A stretch of DNA of 36,914 bases from Pontiella desulfatans. GTDB lineage: Bacteria; Verrucomicrobiota; Kiritimatiellia; Kiritimatiellales; Pontiellaceae. Under the pieces are notes generated by a model. It was given only the letters and a program-made list of their open reading frames with translations. It made no database searches and was not told the origin of the DNA. A program made the translations under genes and the position numbers. This document shows, piece after piece, positions 10,062 through 18,331 of this stretch; position 1 is the stretch's first letter; every line of letters starts with the position of its first letter. Location of the stretch: the NCBI GenBank assembly GCA_029287275.1, contig JARFRL010000063.1, positions 1 through 36,914 of the forward strand. Direction: 5' to 3'.

Positions 10062-10742
10062 ATGAAGTCGCTCTTTTTTAAAAAGTATTCCCAATCCGCG
10101 AGACTTTGGCGCCGCGTTGTTTTCGTGTTGATCGTCGGCGCGCGTGTTGGCTGGGCCGAACAAGCCGATTCGCGTCAGCCACCGAAATGGCGGCTGGGAT
10201 TATCGCTCGGCCAATGGTGGGAAACGACTTTGCCCGACGCGCCCGTTGAGGCTGTTCGGGGCAGCTTCGACCTCCGGGACGCGTATTATCTCGGCGCGAA
10301 CGTGAATTATAATTTAACCGGCCCGTTCCATCTTCCGTTTTGGGGGCTGGATAAAGGAATTCCTTTCGGTGGAATCGAACTTGATTCACAGGTGATCAGC
10401 CATTTCGGCGTCGACAGCGACGTCTGGGAAGTAAGCGGCGGCATTGGCCTCCGTTCGGGCGACGCGCCTCTCGGGCCCCTTCGTCTAAACGTCATGATTG
10501 GCGAAGGCCTGTCCTATGTCTTCGGCGAGCTGGCGCTGGAAAAGGGCGAGGAGGGGATCCGCGGAGAAAATCAGGAGCAACTTCAAAACCATCTGTTTTT
10601 CGAGGCGGAAGCCTTCTTGGTCGATCGCCCGAAGGTCGCGCTGGTCTTGCGATTGCATCACCGTTCCGGAGTCTACGGTTTGATTTCCAATTCAAAAACC
10701 GGATCGAACTGGTTGTCGATCGGCGCGCGGGCGCGCCTATAA
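10062..10742 (+). CDS. Outer-membrane beta-barrel protein, PagL/acyloxyacyl hydrolase-like
   Basis: 226 aa with signal-like N-terminus; C-terminal FFEAEAFLVDRPKVALVLRLHHRSGVYGLISNSKTGSNWLSIGARARL resembles lipid A 3-O-deacylase-like barrels (HHRSG...GSN). Confidence 0.55.
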   Translation: MKSLFFKKYSQSARLWRRVVFVLIVGARVGWAEQADSRQPPKWRLGLSLGQWWETTLPDAPVEAVRGSFDLRDAYYLGANVNYNLTGPFHLPFWGLDKGIPFGGIELDSQVISHFGVDSDVWEVSGGIGLRSGDAPLGPLRLNVMIGEGLSYVFGELALEKGEEGIRGENQEQLQNHLFFEAEAFLVDRPKVALVLRLHHRSGVYGLISNSKTGSNWLSIGARARL

Positions 10743-10834
10743 AACCGAACGCGAAACTTCGCGGGCCAAACGACGCGGTTCTCGCGAAGACGCGGTTCTG
10801 ATGGGTCGTGATTCTGTTCGGTCGTCGCTGGTGA

Positions 10835-10863
10835 AAAGAAAAAAGGCGCCCGATTGGGCGCCT
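10835..10863 (-). terminator. Intrinsic terminator downstream of porin gene
   Basis: AGGCGCCC-GATT-GGGCGCCT with A-rich tract at 10835-10843 (T-tract on minus strand). Confidence 0.8.
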
Positions 10864-10900
10864 TGAGCCGGATGGATCCGAGGACCCGAATTTCGTTGGT

Positions 10901-12049
10901 TTACCAGCTGATTCGGAGCGCGGAGGTGACTCCGTATCCGTTGTAGTCCTCGCCGGTCGAGGCCAGGTTTTTGCCGTAGTTGTATTCAATGGCGTTCTGC
11001 CACTTCAGCTTGTGTCCGTAGAGGTACCAGTTGAAGCCGAGCAGGAAGTTGTGCGCGGTTTCAACTTTGTCGCCCCCGGAGTTCTTGCCGGCGTAACGCG
11101 ACATCTTGACGTCCGACTGGTTGTCCAGGCTGGTGACGGCCGCGTATTGGAAAACCGCCTGCAGGCTGTCGGAGATGTTGTAGAAGGGCATGACGTCGAC
11201 GCCGAGCAGGTCGCTTTGGCCTTTGCTTTCAATACCCGTCGCTCCCGCGACATCGCACCACAGGCCGACTTTTTCGCTCAGCATCTGTTTGTAGACGAGC
11301 GCGGCCACGTGCTCCAGGTTCTTTGTTCCAACCGTGTAGTCCGGGTTTTTGTTCACGCCGGTGTAGTCCGGGTCGTTGTACACGTAATCCAGGCGAAGCT
11401 CGCCCTTTTCACCCACCTTGCGTCCGGCGGACAGCAGGGCGAAATAGCCGCTTTCGAAGTGTCCGAACTCCTTCTCCTTGCTCGCGGAAAATCCACCAAC
11501 ATTGTAGGACCAATCCTCGATTTTTCCGGAAACCGACGCGCCGGTGAAGTACTCGGTGGTGAACCAGAGGTTTTCAGCGACGATGCTGCGCTCCGGAACG
11601 ATCAGCTTTTTGGAGGAGGTCGCGCCGTCGAGGGTGAAGCCGGCGGACTGTTTGCCGACTTTGATGGAGGCTTCGTCGCATGCTTTCCAGCCCACGTAGG
11701 CGTCGGTCAGACGGCCATAGAACTGATCCCAGGAATCCTCGTCGACATCGTTCATGTCGCCGTCCATCTCGGCGTGGATGGTGAAATCGTTAAAGACGGT
11801 GGCTTTGAGGCCGAGGCGGAACCGACGCCAGTCGAAGTCGTCGTAGTTGTTGTCTTCGCTATGGAAGGAGACGGCGTCGCCCTGCAGGCGGCCGACCACG
11901 GCCAGTTTCTGGACCACGGAGGCTTCTTTGTTGTCAACCAGGGTCAGGCTGTCCCAGATCGTGTCGTAGACCGAGGCGTCTTCCGCCGCGAATACCGCCG
12001 TCGCGCCGAGCGCGATCGCCGTCATGCCGATAATTAACTTTTTATTCAT
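10901..12049 (-). CDS. Phosphate-selective porin O/P family protein
   Basis: MNKKLIIGMTAIALGATAVFAAEDA signal peptide; DDFDWRRFRLGLKATVFNDFTIHAEMDGD, TDAYVGWKACDEASIKVGKQSAGFTLDG, NFLLGFNWYLYGHKLKWQNAIEYNYG. Start 12049 preferred over 12058: GGAGG RBS abuts the 12058 ATG but is 9 nt from the 12049 ATG. Confidence 0.88.
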   Translation of the reverse strand: MNKKLIIGMTAIALGATAVFAAEDASVYDTIWDSLTLVDNKEASVVQKLAVVGRLQGDAVSFHSEDNNYDDFDWRRFRLGLKATVFNDFTIHAEMDGDMNDVDEDSWDQFYGRLTDAYVGWKACDEASIKVGKQSAGFTLDGATSSKKLIVPERSIVAENLWFTTEYFTGASVSGKIEDWSYNVGGFSASKEKEFGHFESGYFALLSAGRKVGEKGELRLDYVYNDPDYTGVNKNPDYTVGTKNLEHVAALVYKQMLSEKVGLWCDVAGATGIESKGQSDLLGVDVMPFYNISDSLQAVFQYAAVTSLDNQSDVKMSRYAGKNSGGDKVETAHNFLLGFNWYLYGHKLKWQNAIEYNYGKNLASTGEDYNGYGVTSALRISW

Positions 12050-12155
12050 TTTATTCATCCTCCATTCAGTTTCTGTTAGGCAAAAATGATCCAGACCCCT
12101 GGAATTCCCCTTCGCCGGCGCGGAAGAGGCGGGATTTCCCCTTTTTTTGTCCGAT

Positions 12156-12183
12156 TGTTAAGAAAGCATTTCCAGAGCAATCG
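12156..12183 (-). promoter_or_regulatory. Degenerate Pho box-like array (proximal) upstream of porin
   Basis: TGTTAA-GAAAG-CATTTC-CAGAG-CAATCG, close to the pstS array TGTTAG-AAAAG-CATTAG-GAGAG-GATTAA. Confidence 0.45.
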
Positions 12184-12223
12184 GATCTCTTCCGTAAATA
12201 TGAGCGTATGATTAGGCGGAGAG

Positions 12224-12251
12224 TGTTAGGAAAAGATGAGGAGAGGGTTAG
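12224..12251 (-). promoter_or_regulatory. Three-unit Pho box array (distal) upstream of porin
   Basis: TGTTAG-GAAAA-GATGAG-GAGAG-GGTTAG (12224, 12235, 12246); minus strand CTAACA followed after 23 nt by TATTTA (12195-12200), matching the pstS layout. Confidence 0.65.
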
Positions 12252-12314
12252 AGATTAGTATCGGGTTACCAAGGCGTTTGAATTGTTTGGGTCGCGTTCG
12301 AGATGGGTCAGGAT

Positions 12315-12346
12315 GAAAAAGAGCCCGCCTGTTCTTCGGCGGGCTC
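12315..12346 (-). terminator. Intrinsic terminator downstream of Na/Pi cotransporter
   Basis: AAAAA-GAGCCCGCC-N8-GGCGGGCTC; T-tract on minus strand. Confidence 0.85.
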
Positions 12347-12372
12347 GGATTCAGCCGCGTGATTTTCCCCGC

Positions 12373-14070
12373 TTACTTTTCGCCCGCGACAACCTCGGCG
12401 ATGTTCAGCGCGTGGTCCTTCATGCGGCGGTAATAGTTCAGCATGTCGGTGTAGGCCAGGCTGAAGTAGGGCGAGACTTCCTCGTTCTGCAGTCGGGCGA
12501 GATGCTGGCGCCGATATTCTTTCATCAGCGAGGCGATGGCGGTGCCCTCGGTGTTGGCCCAGCTCAGCACGTCGGTGCTCTCGTCCTTCATGTATTCGTT
12601 CACCTTGGCGATGTAGGCCGCGACGCGGACGTGCAGGGAGCTCAACTTCTCGCGGGCGGGCTCATCCAGCTCAAGATTGTTTTTCTGCAGTTTCTTGAGC
12701 CCTTTGAGGACGTTGGCGGTGTAGTCGGATAACGACTCGTATTCGTCGGCGATGCGCATCTGCATGTGCGCCTTGTTGGTGACCTCGTGCGGCACCTGTC
12801 CGGAAACCATGTTGCTGAGGAACATGAAGATTTCCTTTTGAACGTTGTCGAGGATCTCCTCGCGCTTGAAGATCTTGCTTTCGGTTTTGACGTCTCCCTC
12901 TCCCAAAATGCAGGCGTGCAGGTTGGTCATCATGCCCTCGACGCTCTCGGCCATGAAGTTGAGCTGACCCTGCGACTGCACGATTCCGAGCGACGGCGTG
13001 TCGAGCATGCGGACGTCGAGATAGGTGAGGTGGCTGACCTCCTTGGTCTCCTTCTCGGGGACGAGCTTGGTGACGAATTTTCCAAGAAGACCGGCGAACG
13101 GAAGGAAGAACAGCACATTGGCGACATTGAACGTGGTGTGGGTGAGGGCGATGCCGGCCGTGACGATCTGGCCAAACTTGTTCTCGTCCATGGAATCGAT
13201 GCTGATATCGATGGGGTTGAAGCCGGTTTTCCACGCGATTAGGCGGGACAATCCTTGGATCGCGACGGGGAAGAGCGCGATAAACCATATGGTGCCGAAC
13301 ACGTTGAAGAACACGTGCGCGTAGGCCGCGCGCTTGGCGGTCGTCGTCGTGCCGAGCGAAGCGAGCCAGGCGGTGATGGTGGTGCCGATGTTTTCGCCCA
13401 TGACCAGCGCCGCGGCGGTCTGAAACTCAATGACGCCGGTGGCGGCCAGACCAATGGTGATCCCCAGTGTCGCGGAGGACGATTGCACGATCATGGTCAG
13501 AACCATCCCGACCATGGCGCATTTAGCGATGCCCAGATAGGACGTGGCCTGAAACGCGAGGAACCAGGCGTTGAATTCTTCGTGAGAGCGCAACGGTTTG
13601 AAGCCGTTTTTCATGAGCTCAAGACCGAAGAAAACCATGCCGACGCCCATGATGGTCATGCCGATATAGCGAATCCGCTGACTTTTCGAGAAGAGGAAGA
13701 AGAACGCCGCGATGCCGAGTATGGGTAGGCCGTACTTGCCGATGTGCAGCACCAGGATCCACCCGGTGATGGTCGTGCCGACGTTGGCGCCGAAAATCAC
13801 GCCGATCGCCTGCATCAGCGTCATGATGCCCGAGTTCACGAACCCGACGACCATGACGGTCGTGACGGAGCTGGATTGAACCATGCACGTTACCGCCAGG
13901 CCCACGATCACGCCCATGACGCGGTTGTTCGTCGCGACGCTGATCATTTTGCGCAAACGATCGCCGGAAACCGCCTGAAGGCCTTCCGACATGTATTTCA
14001 TTCCGAGCAGGAAGACGCCAAGCCCTCCTATGACCTGCGACGCAATTTTAAAAAACAATCCGACGTCCAT
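12373..14070 (-). CDS. Na+/Pi cotransporter (NptA/YjbB family) with C-terminal PhoU-like domain
   Basis: GGLGVFLLGMKYMSEGLQAVSGDRLRKMI, VQSSSVTTVMVVGFVNSGIMTLMQAIGVIFGANVGTTITGWIL, repeated VQSSSATLGITIGLA...GENIGTTITAWLA; C-terminal helical region resembling PhoU. Confidence 0.93.
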   Translation of the reverse strand: MDVGLFFKIASQVIGGLGVFLLGMKYMSEGLQAVSGDRLRKMISVATNNRVMGVIVGLAVTCMVQSSSVTTVMVVGFVNSGIMTLMQAIGVIFGANVGTTITGWILVLHIGKYGLPILGIAAFFFLFSKSQRIRYIGMTIMGVGMVFFGLELMKNGFKPLRSHEEFNAWFLAFQATSYLGIAKCAMVGMVLTMIVQSSSATLGITIGLAATGVIEFQTAAALVMGENIGTTITAWLASLGTTTTAKRAAYAHVFFNVFGTIWFIALFPVAIQGLSRLIAWKTGFNPIDISIDSMDENKFGQIVTAGIALTHTTFNVANVLFFLPFAGLLGKFVTKLVPEKETKEVSHLTYLDVRMLDTPSLGIVQSQGQLNFMAESVEGMMTNLHACILGEGDVKTESKIFKREEILDNVQKEIFMFLSNMVSGQVPHEVTNKAHMQMRIADEYESLSDYTANVLKGLKKLQKNNLELDEPAREKLSSLHVRVAAYIAKVNEYMKDESTDVLSWANTEGTAIASLMKEYRRQHLARLQNEEVSPYFSLAYTDMLNYYRRMKDHALNIAEVVAGEK

Positions 14071-14112
14071 TCGCTTCCCCTGATTTGGTTGGTTGAAAAT
14101 CGCGCCGAGAAC

Positions 14113-14129
14113 CTAACAGAAAGCTAACA
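14113..14129 (+). promoter_or_regulatory. Perfect two-unit Pho box upstream of Na/Pi cotransporter, inverted relative to the gene
   Basis: CTAACA-GAAAG-CTAACA on + strand, 43 bp upstream of the minus-strand start. Confidence 0.5.
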
Positions 14130-14177
14130 ATTGGCCACGAAATAATGCAGGGGATTTCGCGTTGAAGAACGCGGGGT

Positions 14178-15959
14178 TTATTCGTCCGGTTCGATGATCG
14201 GAAGCGTGAGAATAAAGGTGGTTCCCGCGCCGACTTTACTTTCCACGCGGATGGAGCCTTCGTGCGCCGAGACGATGTGCTTCACGATGGAAAGGCCAAG
14301 CCCGGTTCCGCCCAGTTTTCGGCTCCGGGCCGTATCGACGCGGTAAAAACGTTCGAAGAGCCGTTCCATGTGCTTGCGTTCGATGCCAAACCCTTCGTCT
14401 TTGACGTAGATCACGACGCTGTCCTGCCGCGCTTCCGCGAGCACGAGCACTTTTTTGTCGTTTTCGGAATATTTCACCGCGTTGATGATCAGGTTCACGA
14501 GCGCCTGCTCCAAAAGCGGCGCGTTGATGGAGATTTCGATGTCCTCCGGGCAGACGCAGTCGATCTTGATGTTTTTTTTGCCCGCTTGGAGCTGACAGAG
14601 ATAAATCGCGGTTTCGATCACGGCGCTCAGCTTGCAGGGTTCTTTCATCACCAGCCCGTCTTTCTGCTCCAGCCGCGAGAGCATCAGCAGGTCGTCGATG
14701 ATCGCGTTCAGGCGGCCCGCCTGCTGGCTGATGATTTGGAGAAAGCGTAGAATGTCGGGCTCGTGATTCCAGTCGTCGGAAAGCAGCGTTTCCACGAATC
14801 CTTTAATGGAGGTGATCGGCGTTTTGAGTTCGTGCGACACGTTCGCGACGAAATCCGAGCGCACGGTTTCCAGATGGCGCACCCGCGTGACGTCGCGTAG
14901 CACCACGAGCGCGCCGATGGGTTCTTTTTCCGCGTTCCACAACACGGAGCCGCTGGCTTGAATCTGTTTTTCCGTGTCGGCAATCAGCGTCATGCCGCGG
15001 GACAACGGACGCTGAGAACCCAGCAAGGCCTTGATGAACTCCTGCAGATTGGCGAATCGCACGACTTGTTGCATCATTTCGCGTTTCGTCTCGCGGTGGT
15101 TGACGCCGAGGATCTCGCCGGCGACGCGGTTCATGTGGATGATCCGCTCTTTTTTGTTGATGGCCAGCACGCCTTCGTCCATGGACGACAGCACGGCGTT
15201 TTGCTCGTTGCGCTGCTCGCTGATGGTGGAAAGGGTTTTGCTCAGTTGCGCGGACATGGAGTTGAGCGAGTCGGCGAGCTGATCCAGCTCCAGCGTCTCT
15301 TGAGACGGTATCCGGTGGTTGAAGTCGCCCTCGGCGAATTGGCGCGCCGCGTTCCCCATGCCGCGCAGGGGATACGTGATCCGTCGGACCACCACGACGC
15401 AGACGATCATGGAGAGGATGCCGGTAAGGATCGAGGCGGCGATCACGCGCAGCGTCATCGCGTTGAGCTCGCTTTTGATCGCGGTCATGGGCAGCGAGGC
15501 GCGCACCGCGCAGAGCGTTTGTCGGGTTCCGTCCTTGAGCGGGACGGCGATGTACATCATTTCCTGCCTGATCGTTCGGCTGTAGCGCGTGTCCATTCCA
15601 ACATCGCCCGCGAGCGCCATGCGAATCTCCGGGCGGTCGCCGTGGTATTCCATCACGTCGGGCCGTTCGTCCGAGTCGCCGACCACTTTTCCGTCGGGCA
15701 TGATGATGGTGAAGCGGGTGCCCGCGGACGCGCCGAGTTTTTTGCAGAGCGCGTCGATTGCCTCTTCATTCATGGAGGCGACGAGCGGGGAGGCCTGCTC
15801 GGCCAGCAGCGTGGCGCGGGTGTGAATGTCGTTTTCGAGCGCCTGAAAATAGAGGTTCGACATCGAGTGGAACGCGTAGAGCGCCACCACCAGAATCGCG
15901 ACGGCCGTCAGGATCCAATACGACGGCAACAGCAGCCAAAACAGGTGTTTTTTTTTCAT
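14178..15959 (-). CDS. phoR: Phosphate regulon sensor histidine kinase PhoR
   Basis: Two TM segments, HAMP-like region, PAS region, HisKA motif FVANVSHELKTPITSIKGFVETLL, HATPase motifs NLIINAVKYS, DEGFGIERKHMERLFERFYRVD, GGTGLGLSIVKHI; follows phoB. Confidence 0.93.
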   Translation of the reverse strand: MKKKHLFWLLLPSYWILTAVAILVVALYAFHSMSNLYFQALENDIHTRATLLAEQASPLVASMNEEAIDALCKKLGASAGTRFTIIMPDGKVVGDSDERPDVMEYHGDRPEIRMALAGDVGMDTRYSRTIRQEMMYIAVPLKDGTRQTLCAVRASLPMTAIKSELNAMTLRVIAASILTGILSMIVCVVVVRRITYPLRGMGNAARQFAEGDFNHRIPSQETLELDQLADSLNSMSAQLSKTLSTISEQRNEQNAVLSSMDEGVLAINKKERIIHMNRVAGEILGVNHRETKREMMQQVVRFANLQEFIKALLGSQRPLSRGMTLIADTEKQIQASGSVLWNAEKEPIGALVVLRDVTRVRHLETVRSDFVANVSHELKTPITSIKGFVETLLSDDWNHEPDILRFLQIISQQAGRLNAIIDDLLMLSRLEQKDGLVMKEPCKLSAVIETAIYLCQLQAGKKNIKIDCVCPEDIEISINAPLLEQALVNLIINAVKYSENDKKVLVLAEARQDSVVIYVKDEGFGIERKHMERLFERFYRVDTARSRKLGGTGLGLSIVKHIVSAHEGSIRVESKVGAGTTFILTLPIIEPDE

Positions 15960-16059
15960 AGTCGCCGATCGGGGGTGGAAGGGAAAAAAGGACCGATAAT
16001 CGGAAAGAGCCGAACGTTCTCGCTCTGAAACCCTTGATCTCTATGACCTTTCAACCTTT

Positions 16060-16755
16060 CTACTCCTCCTCTTTAAAGCGATACCCGATTCCGCGGACCG
16101 TTTCAATATACTTTCCCGAGTCGCCAAGTTTCTTGCGGAGCCCGACGATCTGCACGTCGACGGAACGATCCGTCACGGGATAATCGTCGCCATGGACGGC
16201 GTCCACGATCTGATAACGCGTGAACACGCGGCCCGGCTGCTGGGAAAGCAACTGGAGAACCTTGAACTCCGTGAACGTCAGCGCGACGTCTTGGCCGTCG
16301 ACCTCAACCTTGTGCCGAGCCACGTCGATCGTGATGTTGTGCGCGGAAATCAGCTCGTCGTTCCGCTCCGGCTTGCTGGTGGCGATGCGCCGCAGGGCCG
16401 CCTTGACCCGGGCCAGCAGGACCCGCGGGCTGAACGGCTTCGTGATGTAGTCGTCCGCGCCCAGTTCCAGGCCGGTCACCACGTCCGCCTCCTCGCACAG
16501 CGCGGTCAGCATGATGATCGGGATGCGCTCGGTTTTCGGATCGGCCTTCAGCCGCTTGCAGACTTCAAGTCCGTCGGCGCCAGGCAACATGATGTCCAGC
16601 AGGATCAGGTCGGGCTGGAATTGCGCGGCGATGGTTAGAGCCTCCTCGCCGGAGTCCACCACCTTCACGCGATACTTGCCCCGCTCCAAGTTGAATTGCA
16701 GCAGTTCCTGAATCGGCGCTTCATCCTCAACAACCAAAATCTTGATCTTTTCCAT
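16060..16755 (-). CDS. phoB: Phosphate regulon response regulator PhoB (OmpR family)
   Basis: Receiver ILVVEDEAPIQELLQFNLE, LILLDIMLPGADGLEVC, GADDYITKPFSPRVLLARVKA; winged helix VDVQIVGLRKKLGDSGKYIETVRGIGYRF. Confidence 0.94.
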   Translation of the reverse strand: MEKIKILVVEDEAPIQELLQFNLERGKYRVKVVDSGEEALTIAAQFQPDLILLDIMLPGADGLEVCKRLKADPKTERIPIIMLTALCEEADVVTGLELGADDYITKPFSPRVLLARVKAALRRIATSKPERNDELISAHNITIDVARHKVEVDGQDVALTFTEFKVLQLLSQQPGRVFTRYQIVDAVHGDDYPVTDRSVDVQIVGLRKKLGDSGKYIETVRGIGYRFKEEE

Positions 16756-16799
16756 AAGGACAATGTCCCGCGTTTACCGAACGCTAACAATCCTTAAAA

Positions 16800-16838
16800 T
16801 GTTAGAATCAAGTTATTCCGTTGTTCGGTAAATGTTTA
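16800..16838 (-). promoter_or_regulatory. Four-unit Pho box array upstream of phoB
   Basis: TGTTAG-AATCA-AGTTAT-TCCGT-TGTTCG-GTAAA-TGTTTA (16800, 16811, 16822, 16833), exact 11-bp period. Confidence 0.68.
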
Positions 16839-16886
16839 GCGACGCGTTCCGCCGCGGCGCGTCGGCCAGACGTCGGGGTTCGTGGT

Positions 16887-16916
16887 TTGACAAGCCTGAT
16901 CGTTCCCGCTTACTCT
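16887..16916 (+). promoter_or_regulatory. Sigma70-like promoter for HMG-CoA reductase
   Basis: TTGACA-N18-TACTCT upstream of ATG 16938. Confidence 0.5.
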
Positions 16917-16937
16917 TTACCGACTAAGGAGTAGCAG

Positions 16938-17969
16938 ATGAGTGATTACGCCCAGATTCCCATGCGTTTCGTAGGTCCTTTAAGAGTTTCGGGTCCCGTG
17001 CTCGAAGGCGACCACGAAGTACCGCTCGCGACGTACGAAACGCCGCTTTGGCCTTCCGTCAACCGCGGCGCGCGCGTTTCCATGAACTGCGAAGGCGGAA
17101 TCCAATGCGCCGTCATCGACGATCGCATGACGCGCTCCGTGCTGTTCGAGGCGCCCGACGCGGTCGCGGCGCTGCGGGCGCTCCAAAGCATCAAAGCCGA
17201 CTCGCCGACCCTTGAAAAGGTGGTCGAGGGAACCAGCCGCTTCGCGAAGCTGATCAACATCAACTCCCAGATCGCGGCGAACCTGCTCTTCGTTCGCTTC
17301 GAGTTCACGACCGGCGACGCCTCCGGCCACAACATGTGCACGCAGGCCGCGGAAGCGCTCATGAACCACATTCTCGCGGAACACCCCGAATTGAAGTACG
17401 GCTCCATCTCCGGAAACTATTGCTCCGACAAAAAGGCCACCGCGGTGAACGGCATTCTCGGCCGCGGCAAGTACGTCGTCGCGGAGCTGACCATTCCCGA
17501 AAAGATCTGCCGCCGCTATCTGAAAACCACGCCCGCGAAAGTCGTGCAGCTCAACATCCGAAAAAATCTGATCGGCACGTTGCTGGCGGGCGGCTCGCGC
17601 AGCGCCAACGCGCACTTCGCCAACATGCTCCTCGGCTTCTATCTCGCGACCGGGCAAGACGCGGCCAACATCGTTGAGGGCTCGCAAGGCTTCACCATCG
17701 CCGAGGAGCGCGATGGCGATCTCTATTTTTCGGTCACGCTGCCGAATCTCATCATGGGCACCGTCGGCAACGGCAAGGGGCTCGACTTCGTGCTGGAAAA
17801 CATGGAGCGCATGGGCCTGACCGAACCGCGAGAGCCCGGCGAGAATTCCAAGCGCCTCGCCTGCCTTTGCGCCGCGCAGGTGCTTTGCGGAGAACTCTCC
17901 CTGCTCGCCGCGCAAACCAATCCCGGCGAACTGATGGACGCGCACCGCCGCATCGAACGCGGCCAATAA
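16938..17969 (+). CDS. Hydroxymethylglutaryl-CoA reductase
   Basis: MRFVGPLRVSGP, ATYETPLWPSVNRGARV, FEFTTGDASGHNMCTQAAEALM, SGNYCSDKKATAVNGILGRGKYVVAE, NLIGTLLAGGSRSANAHFANMLLGFYLATGQDAANIVEGSQ, LPNLIMGTVGNGKGL match HMG-CoA reductase signatures. Confidence 0.92.
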   Translation: MSDYAQIPMRFVGPLRVSGPVLEGDHEVPLATYETPLWPSVNRGARVSMNCEGGIQCAVIDDRMTRSVLFEAPDAVAALRALQSIKADSPTLEKVVEGTSRFAKLININSQIAANLLFVRFEFTTGDASGHNMCTQAAEALMNHILAEHPELKYGSISGNYCSDKKATAVNGILGRGKYVVAELTIPEKICRRYLKTTPAKVVQLNIRKNLIGTLLAGGSRSANAHFANMLLGFYLATGQDAANIVEGSQGFTIAEERDGDLYFSVTLPNLIMGTVGNGKGLDFVLENMERMGLTEPREPGENSKRLACLCAAQVLCGELSLLAAQTNPGELMDAHRRIERGQ

Positions 17970-17987
17970 AACCGGCCTGTTTCGATG

Positions 17988-18021
17988 AAAACGCCTTGTT
18001 GAACACAGGGCGTTTTTTTTT
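17988..18021 (+). terminator. Intrinsic terminator after HMG-CoA reductase
   Basis: AAAACGCCTTGT-TGAAC-ACAGGGCGTTTT (one U-G wobble) followed by T-run. Confidence 0.85.
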
Positions 18022-18025
18022 CGCG

Positions 18026-18108
18026 CTAACTCAAGCTTAACGGTTTGCTCGCCGATTCTTCATGGAATGCCAACAGCTTCCATGGCGTCTCCTAATCATT
18101 CCCAAACA
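18026..18108 (+). promoter_or_regulatory. Extended 11-bp-phased Pho box array upstream of the beta-helix gene
   Basis: Hexamers at 18026 CTAACT, 18037 TTAACG, 18048 CTCGCC, 18059 TTCATG, 18070 CCAACA, 18081 CATGGC, 18092 CTAATC, 18103 CAAACA, all at exact 11-bp spacing; at least five fit [CT]NAA[CT]N. Confidence 0.5.
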
Positions 18109-18331
18109 CGAAACCCGCCAAATGTGCGGCGTCGAAGGGAACAAGTCCGTCGAGGCGGAGATTATTTAACCGAACCCAATCCTCTTTGACGTTTCAGCGG
18201 ACTTGATGGAAACCGGGCGGAAGAAACAGAAAAGACCGCCGGTTCCACTCCCCGAGACACGGTTAGGTAAAAAAAGCAATATTGCGGGCGACCGCATAAC
18301 GATCGAACTAAATCATTGAAGGAGAAAATTA

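Noticed and set aside
18276-18285. GCAATATTGC palindrome before the beta-helix gene
   Set aside because: Single 10-bp palindrome with no second copy; too short to claim as an operator.
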